A DNA stretch of 64,000 nucleotides. It comes from an uncultured Colwellia sp. (GTDB lineage Bacteria > Pseudomonadota > Gammaproteobacteria > Enterobacterales > Alteromonadaceae). The notes beneath the pieces are model-generated. The model did not search any database and was not told the origin of the DNA. It saw only the letters and a program-made list of their open reading frames with translations. A program made the position numbers and the translations under genes. Positions within the stretch are counted from its first letter, which is position 1; every line of letters begins with the position of its first letter. The stretch is from positions 1-64,000 of the forward strand of contig CAJXWZ010000023.1 in the NCBI GenBank assembly GCA_913062815.1, given 5' to 3'. Of the stretch, positions 18,102-26,694 are shown one piece after another.

Positions 18102-19865
18102 TTAAATTTGGTAAATTGCAAAACTTAATGGCGCTAATTTACCTGCTTCACTCTGTTCGGACTTAAATACTAACTTTGCGTTTGCCTGCTCAGGCATAGT
18201 CTCTAGGCTTTGCACTTTTGTAGCGGTATTGAAAACAACGACTAACTTTTGTGATTTATTTGATGCTACATAGGCTCGTTGTATGGCAAATAATCCCGGT
18301 TTATTTTGAGAATAAAGGGTTGTTTGCTGACCGAAACGTAATGCAGGGTATTGCTGATACACCTCAGCGTACTGAGCGAACGTTTTATAAAACAAGTGGT
18401 TAATATCAAAATTATCTACCGCTGTGGTTTTATCTGTTGCCAATAGGTCATCATCATTATAACTATCAACTTTAGATGGCATCATATCTTGGCGCGAAGC
18501 CTGATCTCCGCCGTCACCGACAAAGCCTTGCTCGTCACCATAATAAATAACCGGTACACCGCGACTGAAGTAAATTAATGCGTGAGCAAGCAGATTACGC
18601 TGAATTTGCTCTTGTTCACTGTAGTCATGCTTACTTTGCTTTAACAGATAAGCGAAACGTCCCATGTCATGGTTACCGGTAAAGTTGACTAATTTATTAG
18701 CATCGGTATTAGGAATATCTGCATGAGATGTTTGGTAGACATGATCCTGCGCAAATAGCTTAGCCAATACGTTTGTACCTTTTTGCCTCACTAAAGCATC
18801 AGCTAATGTGCCTTGAAAGGCAAAATCTAACACTGAAGGTAGCTTACCTTCGGTAGTAAAATAAGCTAAGTCAGCTGGAACAAAATTGTAAACTTCACCA
18901 AACATAACAAAATTATCAATGCTTAAGCTTTTTGCATGCGCCATTAAGGCAGGTGAGAATGCTTGCCAAAATTCAATATTAACGTGTTTTACCGTATCAA
19001 TTCTAAAGCCATCAGGTTTAAATTCATCAATGATATTTTTGTAAATATCAATCATGCCGTTAACGGCTTTTTCATTGTTAGTATCTACATCATCTAAGCC
19101 AGAGAAATCACCTCGTATTGCGCTTTCGCCCTGCCAAAATGAATCTCCTTGATTGTGATATACCTCAATATCGTTCAACCATTGAGGGGTTTTTAATTGT
19201 TCATTACCTTTTGGAATCAAGGGGGTGTAAGTATCACCCTCAGCAACTTTCGCTAACGATTTAAAGGGGCAGCTATTCCCATCAACTAACCAGCCTAAAC
19301 CATCGTTACCATGACATTCTTTATATTTAATTACGTCAGCCGTATGATTAGTAATGATATCAAAGAACACTTTAATATTACGTTTATGGGCTTGTTCAAT
19401 AAAATTTTTCAAATCAGCATTGCTGCCAAGGTGTGGGTCTATTTCGGTAAAATCTAAAATCCAATAGCCATGATAACCAGAGCTATCGGCTTGCATAGCT
19501 TGATTCCGCAAGATAGGCGTTAACCAAATAGAGGTAATACCCAAGTTATCAAGGTAGGACAGTTTTTCAGTCAGTCCTGCCAAATCACCACCATGAAACA
19601 TGCCTTTACTGGTTTTATCCAAACCACCACGAGACAAGGCACGTTTTTTGTCGTTTTTTGCTGCACCTAAATCGTTACTTTCATCACCATTATAAAATCG
19701 ATCTGGCAGTACGAAATAAAAGATTTCATCTTGAAAGTCTCGTTCTGAGTAAGGCGCCAATTTAGCCGCTTTTCCTGTGGTTGTGTCTGGCTTAGCGGTT
19801 GCAGGTAAGCTGGTCAATAAGCTAAGAGCAGTTATCAGAGTAAAAGATTGAATTAATTTTTTCAT
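18102..19865 (-). CDS. Secreted GH13 alpha-amylase-type glycosidase
   Basis: A 587-residue GH13 enzyme with a signal peptide (cleaved near LPATAKP). The four conserved regions are present: DIITNHTAD (region I), GFRIDTVKHV with the nucleophile Asp (II), MFGEVYNF with the acid/base Glu (III), and FTGNHDMGRF with the transition-state Asp (IV). The opening DRFYNGDESND is typical of the cyclomaltodextrinase/neopullulanase-like secreted amylases. It hydrolyses alpha-1,4 links in starch or maltodextrin in the periplasm or outside. It lies 100 bp downstream of malQ on the same strand and is probably part of the glgP operon. Confidence 0.9.
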   Translation of the reverse strand: MKKLIQSFTLITALSLLTSLPATAKPDTTTGKAAKLAPYSERDFQDEIFYFVLPDRFYNGDESNDLGAAKNDKKRALSRGGLDKTSKGMFHGGDLAGLTEKLSYLDNLGITSIWLTPILRNQAMQADSSGYHGYWILDFTEIDPHLGSNADLKNFIEQAHKRNIKVFFDIITNHTADVIKYKECHGNDGLGWLVDGNSCPFKSLAKVAEGDTYTPLIPKGNEQLKTPQWLNDIEVYHNQGDSFWQGESAIRGDFSGLDDVDTNNEKAVNGMIDIYKNIIDEFKPDGFRIDTVKHVNIEFWQAFSPALMAHAKSLSIDNFVMFGEVYNFVPADLAYFTTEGKLPSVLDFAFQGTLADALVRQKGTNVLAKLFAQDHVYQTSHADIPNTDANKLVNFTGNHDMGRFAYLLKQSKHDYSEQEQIQRNLLAHALIYFSRGVPVIYYGDEQGFVGDGGDQASRQDMMPSKVDSYNDDDLLATDKTTAVDNFDINHLFYKTFAQYAEVYQQYPALRFGQQTTLYSQNKPGLFAIQRAYVASNKSQKLVVVFNTATKVQSLETMPEQANAKLVFKSEQSEAGKLAPLSFAIYQI

Positions 19866-19965
19866 GTTATGCTTTTCTCATTTATTGTTAGTTTAACATC
19901 CTGCTTGTGCCTTGCTACATTCAAATAGAAAGACACAGAAATAATCACTTTTAAATTACTGCACG

Positions 19966-22164
19966 CTAGCTCTTAGGTCTTACTTGTTGCATTGCTTCAG
20001 CAATAGCGTTAACTGAATCTTGTTGGAAAAACGCTTCTTGAGTCACTGGTAATTTTTGACGCCAATTTGGGTGTTGATCTATGGTGCCTGGTATATTGAC
20101 CTGCTCTACAATTTCTAAAGCATCTTCTAATGGAATCAATTGAATATGGCTAGGTGCTTGTGCCATGTATTTTTGTACTGCCACCGACAACTCTGTATTC
20201 ATTTTCGCAGGAGCTTGTATAGGTGCATTCGCCATATCAATGACATCTAAATCTTTTAATGCTGATACTAATAAATCTCTATCATCTATACGCGAGTTAC
20301 GTTCTTGCTGGCCCATAACTTCATTTGGGTACAAACCGAGTTCTTGACGCCACTCAAGGTCACGACCAGTCCACCAACCTGTTAACGTAGGTAGATCATG
20401 AGTTGAAACGGTCACCATTGACTGTGCAGGATATAAATCTGGACGCATAAACAGTCCAGAATCCCAACGTTCAAAAAAGAGCACCTTATAAGAAAGCAAG
20501 CCTGCTGCTGCCATAATTTCGCCAAAACCATCAGGCACTGTGCCTAAATCTTCGCCTATTACTACACATTCTTCTCGGCGTGATTCTAACGCAATAATAC
20601 GTAAAATATCTTCTAATGGAAAAGTAATGTATACCCCTTCATCAGCCTTCATGCCTGGAGCTACCCAATATTGGCGCATTAATCCAAGAATATGATCAAT
20701 ACGTAATGCTCCTGCATATTGCATATTGCTACGTAAGGCTTTTACCAGCGGTAAATAACCCTGTTGCTTCAATGCTACTGGATTGATTGGCGTTAAACCC
20801 CAATCTTGTCCTAAAGTATTCATTGCATCTGGTGGTGCACCTACTGCAGCACCAGAGACATATACGGCTTTGTCGCACCAAACATCAACCCCTGAGCCAT
20901 CACAACCTACGGCTAAATCTAAATACAAGCCAACGGGCATGCCCTTTGCTTTAGCACTATCGGCTACCGCAGTTAACTGTCGATGCGCCAACCATTGTAA
21001 AAAGGCAAAGTACTCAATGCGCTCACTATGACTTGATTGGAAAGCGATAACCTGTTCACTATTAGGGTCTTGATACTCATTTGGCCACATTTTCCAACCA
21101 TAAGCATTTTCATCTTTTGCTCTAAAGTATTCATAAAGTGCATCAAAGGTAGTTAAACGAAGTAAATCTACGCCCTGCTCTGTTTTAAAGTCTAAGAATT
21201 CTTGTCTTAACGCTTTATTCCCAGCAGCACTAAAGTCAGTAAAGAGCAATTCGAGTATTTGATATTTAACATCTGCGACCGCTGGATAATCTATTAATTC
21301 AGTACCTTTGGCAAAGGCGAGTTTATCTTGAAATTCTTCACTACTAAAAAGTTTCTGTGCGGGCTGACATGCTACATAGTTAGGTACTTTAGTAACGTCA
21401 ATATACATAACATTTAAGAAACAACGGCTGGTGGGCGAATACGGACTGCGATGCGCTGGGTTGTTTGGATAAAGTGGGTGTAATGGGTTTAAGCCTATGG
21501 CAGAAACCCCCTGTGATGCTGACTTTTCAACTAAATTCAATAAGTCACCAAAATCTCCCATACCCCAATTGTTTTCACTTCTTAGTGAATAAAGTTGTGC
21601 AGCATAACCCCACATTTTATCGACAGATGCTTCTTGAGGGCTATAACAAGTTTGTGGTGCAAATATTAAATGGCAATTAGCTACATTTTCAGCGTAGCTT
21701 AGTTGTAACTGATGATAACCTTGCGCTAGCTGTGGCAGCGTTAATTGATACTTGGCAAAGTGCTCACCGTCTAAATGGGTTTCATCAAGCTTTGTTAATT
21801 GACTTAAATTTACTTGCCCTGTAAAGATCTCCCCTGCTTCTGTGGTAATTTTCCAAGAAAGGTTGTCAGTATTTGTCGACTTCACACTGAGCACTATGTC
21901 ATGTTCATGCGCTTCACTTTTGGCTATATGGGTTGCTGGTAACATGCAGCGCCATGCTTGCTCATTTAATAATTTTATTTGCTGTTCAAGTACTTCTGTA
22001 TTACTTAGATCGTACCCCATAGCAATGAGTAACGCCTGACGCGCCTCATCTTTAGCAAAAACTTGGTTTCCATAACTATCACTATAGCTTTGGTGAAAAC
22101 CAACTAAATGTGCAAGCTGTTCTATTAAATGTGAAATCATTTTCTTGTTACTCTCTATCTTCAT
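19966..22164 (-). CDS. malQ: 4-alpha-glucanotransferase (amylomaltase, GH77)
   Basis: A 732-residue GH77 enzyme of bacterial MalQ length with the long N-terminal extension seen in E. coli. Catalytic motifs are ALRIDHILGLMRQYW with the nucleophile Asp, CVVIGEDLGTVPDGF with the acid/base Glu, and TVSTHDLPTLTGWW with the third carboxylate. It transfers maltodextrin segments between acceptors and releases glucose, feeding longer chains to GlgP. Its start overlaps the glgX end by 17 bp; an alternative ATG nine codons in (22140) has a GAGAG ribosome site and would avoid the overlap. It is cytoplasmic. Confidence 0.94.
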   Translation of the reverse strand: MKIESNKKMISHLIEQLAHLVGFHQSYSDSYGNQVFAKDEARQALLIAMGYDLSNTEVLEQQIKLLNEQAWRCMLPATHIAKSEAHEHDIVLSVKSTNTDNLSWKITTEAGEIFTGQVNLSQLTKLDETHLDGEHFAKYQLTLPQLAQGYHQLQLSYAENVANCHLIFAPQTCYSPQEASVDKMWGYAAQLYSLRSENNWGMGDFGDLLNLVEKSASQGVSAIGLNPLHPLYPNNPAHRSPYSPTSRCFLNVMYIDVTKVPNYVACQPAQKLFSSEEFQDKLAFAKGTELIDYPAVADVKYQILELLFTDFSAAGNKALRQEFLDFKTEQGVDLLRLTTFDALYEYFRAKDENAYGWKMWPNEYQDPNSEQVIAFQSSHSERIEYFAFLQWLAHRQLTAVADSAKAKGMPVGLYLDLAVGCDGSGVDVWCDKAVYVSGAAVGAPPDAMNTLGQDWGLTPINPVALKQQGYLPLVKALRSNMQYAGALRIDHILGLMRQYWVAPGMKADEGVYITFPLEDILRIIALESRREECVVIGEDLGTVPDGFGEIMAAAGLLSYKVLFFERWDSGLFMRPDLYPAQSMVTVSTHDLPTLTGWWTGRDLEWRQELGLYPNEVMGQQERNSRIDDRDLLVSALKDLDVIDMANAPIQAPAKMNTELSVAVQKYMAQAPSHIQLIPLEDALEIVEQVNIPGTIDQHPNWRQKLPVTQEAFFQQDSVNAIAEAMQQVRPKS

Positions 22165-24397
22165 TACTCACAGAGGTGAGTACTTTTGTCCGGGAAAAAC
22201 TTAACACCACACAACTGTGTGCTGCTGCAGTAATACTTGTTTTTATTAGATTTTTACTTTTACTATCATTGAAAACATCAACAGGCATAACCGTGTTTAA
22301 TAACACTTGCCAATATCCATCTAACGCAGGAAGGGCGTAATCAATATCGCTTTGATGTGCATTAAAAATGATCAGCAAGGCATCATCTTTTAATTGGCCT
22401 AGTGGGCAATATTCACCAAAAATAGTATCGACTTCAGGTAACACTTCGCTTTCGGTATCGGCCAGTAACATAGACACACATTTGATTGCGCTGTTATGCC
22501 AATCACTTTCTTGCATTAATTGGCCACGACAATTTAGCCAGCTGATATCAGGTAAGTCGGTTTGTGCTGAAACCGTGTTGCCATGCTGGTAATGAGTGCG
22601 GTTTAATAAAGGATGTTCTTTACGTAAATGAATCAAACGTTTGACAAAATCGATTTCAGCTTGCGCTTCATTGTTTTGCCAATTTAGCCATGAAATTTCA
22701 TTGTCTTGACAATAGGCATTATTATTACCGTGTTGGCTGTTAGCCATTTCATCGCCAGCCAGTAGCATTGGCGTACCCTGAGAAATGAATAATGTCGTTA
22801 ATAAATTACGTTTCTGTTGTTGGCGAAGTTGCTTAATAATGTCATTGTCAGTTTCCCCTTCAACGCCAAAATTACTGCTGAAATTACTGTTATGTCCATC
22901 TCTATTTTGTTCACCATTCGCGTAGTTTTGCTGGTTTTCATAACTCACTAAATCATGTAAGGTGAAACCATCGTGTGAGGTGATAAAATTAACACTGGAG
23001 CTAGGGCGACGGCTTGGTTTCTCAAATATATCGCTAGAGCCGTGCAAACGCGCTGCAAATTCTGGCGCCATGCCTTCATCGCCACGCCAAAAGCGGCGAC
23101 AAGTATCACGAAATCTATCATTCCACTCTAACCATTGGTTAGGAAATCGACCTAATTGATAACCACCTTCGCCAATATCCCATGGCTCAGCAATGAGCTT
23201 GACTTTTGCTAAAACGGGGTCTTGTTTTAAGCTGGTAAAAAAATGGTTATTGGCACAAAAATGCTGTTCACCGCGACCTAACACCGGGGCTAAATCAAAA
23301 CGGAAGCCATCAATGCCCATGACTTCTACCCAATAGCGTAAGCTATCAGTGACCAGTTGTAATACTCTAGGATGCGATATATTGACCGTATTACCACAGC
23401 CTGAATGATTAATATAAAAGCGCTTATCTTCAGGACATAATTTATAATAACTGGCGTTGTCTATGCCTTTAAAACTTAGTGTTGGTCCAAGCTCATTACC
23501 TTCGGCGGTGTGGTTATAAACCACATCTAAAATCACTTCGATTCCGGCTTGATGAAAAGCTTCGACCATTTGCTTAAATTCGCTAATTTCACCGCTATGG
23601 CAATAACTTGGCTGAGGCACAAAAAAACTTAAACTGTTATAGCCCCAGTAGTTGCTCAGACCTTTTTCTCTAACAAAGGGCTCATCTAAAAAGCTATGTA
23701 CAGGTAATAGCTCAACGCTAGTTATGCCTAGCTCTTTCAAATACTGACATACACTTGGCTCTGCTAGCCCTGCAAACGTGCCTTGTAACTCAACCGGCAC
23801 ATCCGGATGTTGTTTAGTGAAACCCTTGACGTGCATTTCATAAATAATGGTATCACGGCGACGTATTTGTGGATGAGAATTGCACAATTCAAGTGGTTTA
23901 ATTGCTACACATTTAGGTAAATATGCAGCATTGTCACGGATATCTAAGGTAAGATCTGGCTCAGAACAGTGCTCGTCAAAAGCATAATGACTTGAAGAAG
24001 CAATAAACTCCCCGGCAAGTTGTTTTGCATAGGGATCTAATAAGAGTTTATGGGGGTTAAAGCGATGGCCTTCATGAGGTGAAAAAGGCCCATAGACACG
24101 GTATCCATATAAAGTGCCCACCGGTAACCCTTGGACAAAACCATGCCATACTTCATCAGTGAACTCGGGCAGTACAATACGTTGAATTTCATGTTGTCCG
24201 TTGGCATCAAACAAACACAGCTCAACTTTCTCAGCATTGGCTGAAAAAATGGCAAAGTTAATGCCTTGCTCATGTACCGTGGCACCTAACGGATAAGAAC
24301 GTCCAGAACTGACAGAAAAAACCTTAGCTTGAGTCTCTTCTTTGGCTTGCCCTTGTGCTATGACAGTGACATTATTTGTTTTTTTCGCTGTTGCCAT
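22148..24397 (-). CDS. glgX: Glycogen debranching enzyme GlgX
   Basis: A GH13 isoamylase-type enzyme of about 749 residues with an N-terminal CBM48 region (YPLGATVHEQGINFAIFS). The catalytic motifs are DVVYNHTAEG, GFRFDLAPVLG with the nucleophile Asp, LIAEPWDIGEGGYQ with the Glu, and FITSHDGFTLHDLV with the Asp. It hydrolyses alpha-1,6 links of limit dextrins in the cytoplasm. The ATG at 24397 overlaps the glgB stop as TGATG, indicating translational coupling, so I prefer it to the TTG one codon upstream. Confidence 0.95.
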   Translation of the reverse strand: MATAKKTNNVTVIAQGQAKEETQAKVFSVSSGRSYPLGATVHEQGINFAIFSANAEKVELCLFDANGQHEIQRIVLPEFTDEVWHGFVQGLPVGTLYGYRVYGPFSPHEGHRFNPHKLLLDPYAKQLAGEFIASSSHYAFDEHCSEPDLTLDIRDNAAYLPKCVAIKPLELCNSHPQIRRRDTIIYEMHVKGFTKQHPDVPVELQGTFAGLAEPSVCQYLKELGITSVELLPVHSFLDEPFVREKGLSNYWGYNSLSFFVPQPSYCHSGEISEFKQMVEAFHQAGIEVILDVVYNHTAEGNELGPTLSFKGIDNASYYKLCPEDKRFYINHSGCGNTVNISHPRVLQLVTDSLRYWVEVMGIDGFRFDLAPVLGRGEQHFCANNHFFTSLKQDPVLAKVKLIAEPWDIGEGGYQLGRFPNQWLEWNDRFRDTCRRFWRGDEGMAPEFAARLHGSSDIFEKPSRRPSSSVNFITSHDGFTLHDLVSYENQQNYANGEQNRDGHNSNFSSNFGVEGETDNDIIKQLRQQQKRNLLTTLFISQGTPMLLAGDEMANSQHGNNNAYCQDNEISWLNWQNNEAQAEIDFVKRLIHLRKEHPLLNRTHYQHGNTVSAQTDLPDISWLNCRGQLMQESDWHNSAIKCVSMLLADTESEVLPEVDTIFGEYCPLGQLKDDALLIIFNAHQSDIDYALPALDGYWQVLLNTVMPVDVFNDSKSKNLIKTSITAAAHSCVVLSFSRTKVLTSVSNEDRE

Positions 24398-26649
24398 CAA
24401 TTATCCCGCCACTCATAGGAAAAGATAACCGTACTTAACGGTGGCACAGTAATATTAAGATACTGATCTTGCCCTTGACATTGACCTGCAACACTCATGA
24501 CACCGCCTAAATTCCCTTGGTTGCTGCCTCCGTAAATTTCAGCATCAGAGTTTAATGTTTCTTGATAAAAACCCGCGCTAGGCACACCTACTTGATAGTT
24601 TTGATGACACTGCGGAGTGAAATTACATATAACGATAACTGGGCTAGTCTTGTCTTCACCATAACGAACAAAGCTATAAATAGAGTGCTCGGCATTGTCA
24701 TGTTCAAGCCATGCAAAACCATCATTCATACAATCTTTTTCATACAAAGCGGGCGTTGAGGTATAAACTTGATTCAAATCTTTGATCAATTGCTGAACGC
24801 CACTGTGCCAATGCACATCAAGCTGTTGCCAGTCCAATTCACCATCATGATCCCACTCTTTTCCTTGAGCAAATTCACAGCCCATAAAGAGTAGTTTCTT
24901 CCCAGGATGCGTCCACATAAAACCATAATAGGCACGTAAATTGGCGAATTGTTGCCAAGTATCACCGGGCATTCTCGCTAGAATAGAACCTTTGCCATGT
25001 ACTACTTCGTCATGACTCAGTGGTAACACAAAATTTTCATCAAAGGCATAAACCAAGCTAAAACTTAATTTATCGTGATGATATTTTTTATGAATAGGAT
25101 CTTCTTGCATATATTGCAAACTGTCATTCATCCAGCCCATATTCCATTTATAGCCAAAGCCTAAACCGCCAGAGTCTGTTGGACGTGATACGCCCGGCCA
25201 AGACGTTGATTCTTCAGCAACAGAAAATGTACCTGGGTATTGGCTATACAACTCTTCATTAAAGCGTTGTAAAAACGCAACGGCTTCTAAGTTTTCGCGA
25301 CCACCATGAATATTGGGTAGCCATTCTCCCTCTTTTCGGCTGTAATCTAGGTATAACATAGAAGCGACGGCATCAACGCGAATACCATCAATATGGAAAT
25401 TATCTAACCAATGCAATGCGCTAGCACGCAGGAAGTTTGCCACTTCCGTGCGACCATAATTATAAATTAAGGTATTCCAATCTGGATGAAAGCCTAAACG
25501 TCTGTCTTCATGTTCATATAGATGCGTGCCGTCAAACTGTGCTAGCCCGTGAGCGTCACTAGGAAAATGCCCTGGCACCCAATCGATAAGTAAGCCCAGC
25601 TTTGCTTGGTGACAAGCATCGACAAAATATTGGAAGTCTGCTCGACTACCAAAACGAGCGGTTGCTGCAAATAAACCCACAGGTTGATAGCCCCAAGAAC
25701 CATCAAAAGGATATTCGCTCACTGGCATAAGTTGAATATGGGTAAAACCCATCTCTAACACATACGGAATAAGCTGACTGGCAATATCGCGGTAATTTAA
25801 GAAACCACCATCTTCAGCGCGTTTCCACGAGCCTAGATGCACTTCATAAATACTAATAGCCGCATTGCGAGCATTACGTTGGCCACGTTCTATTAACCAT
25901 TGTTCATCTTGCCAAGGGTAATCGCTTTCATCGGCAACAATAGAGGCCGTATCTGGGCGATATTGTGCTTGGCTAGCAAATGGATCTGATTTATTTGCTA
26001 AGGTATTGCCTTGACTGTCTTTGAGCTCAAACTTGTATAAGCTACCGAGTTTGATATTTGGAATGAAAATCGTCCAATAACCACTGCGGCTACCATGATG
26101 GAAAATATTTTCCATGGGATGCATACGGCCGTCCCACTGATTAAAGTCACCAATGACAGAAACTGAGTCAGCATTGGGTGCCCACAAACTAAAGGCGGTA
26201 CCTTCTATACCGTCAATAACATAATGATGAGCGCCTAATTTTTGATAAGGCTTTTGATGATTACCTTCATTCAATAAGTGAATGTCTATCTCACCAAGCG
26301 TTGAAGAAAAAGCAAAAGCGTCTTCTATCAACTGAACCTCTTGACCAAATGACACTTTCAACTGATAAGCGAATGTTTTCTTGCGGCGTAATTTAGCAAT
26401 AAAAAAACCCGCTGAATCAACTTGAGTGAGTAGCGCAAGTTGCTTTTGTGTTTTCTTATCAATAATGGCAACACTATCAGCACCTGCTATAAAGGCACTG
26501 ATAACAAGAAACCTGGAACTAGTAAGTGCTCGCAAACCTAAAATCGTATGAGCAGCACCATGTCGTGCCTGTACTATGGCATCAATATCCGATTGCTTGA
26601 TACTTGTGCTTGCTAAAACACTTTTCATGGTGCTAATTTTTTTGCTCAT
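24397..26649 (-). CDS. glgB: 1,4-alpha-glucan branching enzyme GlgB
   Basis: A 750-residue GH13 branching enzyme with the two-part N-terminus of GlgB (N1 module and CBM48, FSLWAPNADSVSVIGDFNQW). Catalytic motifs are DWVPGHFPSD, GIRVDAVASMLY with the nucleophile Asp, SVAEESTSWPGV with the Glu, and LPLSHDEVVHGKGS with the Asp. It makes alpha-1,6 branches in glycogen. It lies 45 bp after glgP and overlaps glgX by one base. It is the only biosynthetic gene in this otherwise degradative group; glgC and glgA are not in the window. Confidence 0.96.
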   Translation of the reverse strand: MSKKISTMKSVLASTSIKQSDIDAIVQARHGAAHTILGLRALTSSRFLVISAFIAGADSVAIIDKKTQKQLALLTQVDSAGFFIAKLRRKKTFAYQLKVSFGQEVQLIEDAFAFSSTLGEIDIHLLNEGNHQKPYQKLGAHHYVIDGIEGTAFSLWAPNADSVSVIGDFNQWDGRMHPMENIFHHGSRSGYWTIFIPNIKLGSLYKFELKDSQGNTLANKSDPFASQAQYRPDTASIVADESDYPWQDEQWLIERGQRNARNAAISIYEVHLGSWKRAEDGGFLNYRDIASQLIPYVLEMGFTHIQLMPVSEYPFDGSWGYQPVGLFAATARFGSRADFQYFVDACHQAKLGLLIDWVPGHFPSDAHGLAQFDGTHLYEHEDRRLGFHPDWNTLIYNYGRTEVANFLRASALHWLDNFHIDGIRVDAVASMLYLDYSRKEGEWLPNIHGGRENLEAVAFLQRFNEELYSQYPGTFSVAEESTSWPGVSRPTDSGGLGFGYKWNMGWMNDSLQYMQEDPIHKKYHHDKLSFSLVYAFDENFVLPLSHDEVVHGKGSILARMPGDTWQQFANLRAYYGFMWTHPGKKLLFMGCEFAQGKEWDHDGELDWQQLDVHWHSGVQQLIKDLNQVYTSTPALYEKDCMNDGFAWLEHDNAEHSIYSFVRYGEDKTSPVIVICNFTPQCHQNYQVGVPSAGFYQETLNSDAEIYGGSNQGNLGGVMSVAGQCQGQDQYLNITVPPLSTVIFSYEWRDN

Positions 26650-26694
26650 ACTTTTCTCTGCATAATGCCGAAATCACTTTCGGCAAAATAAGTG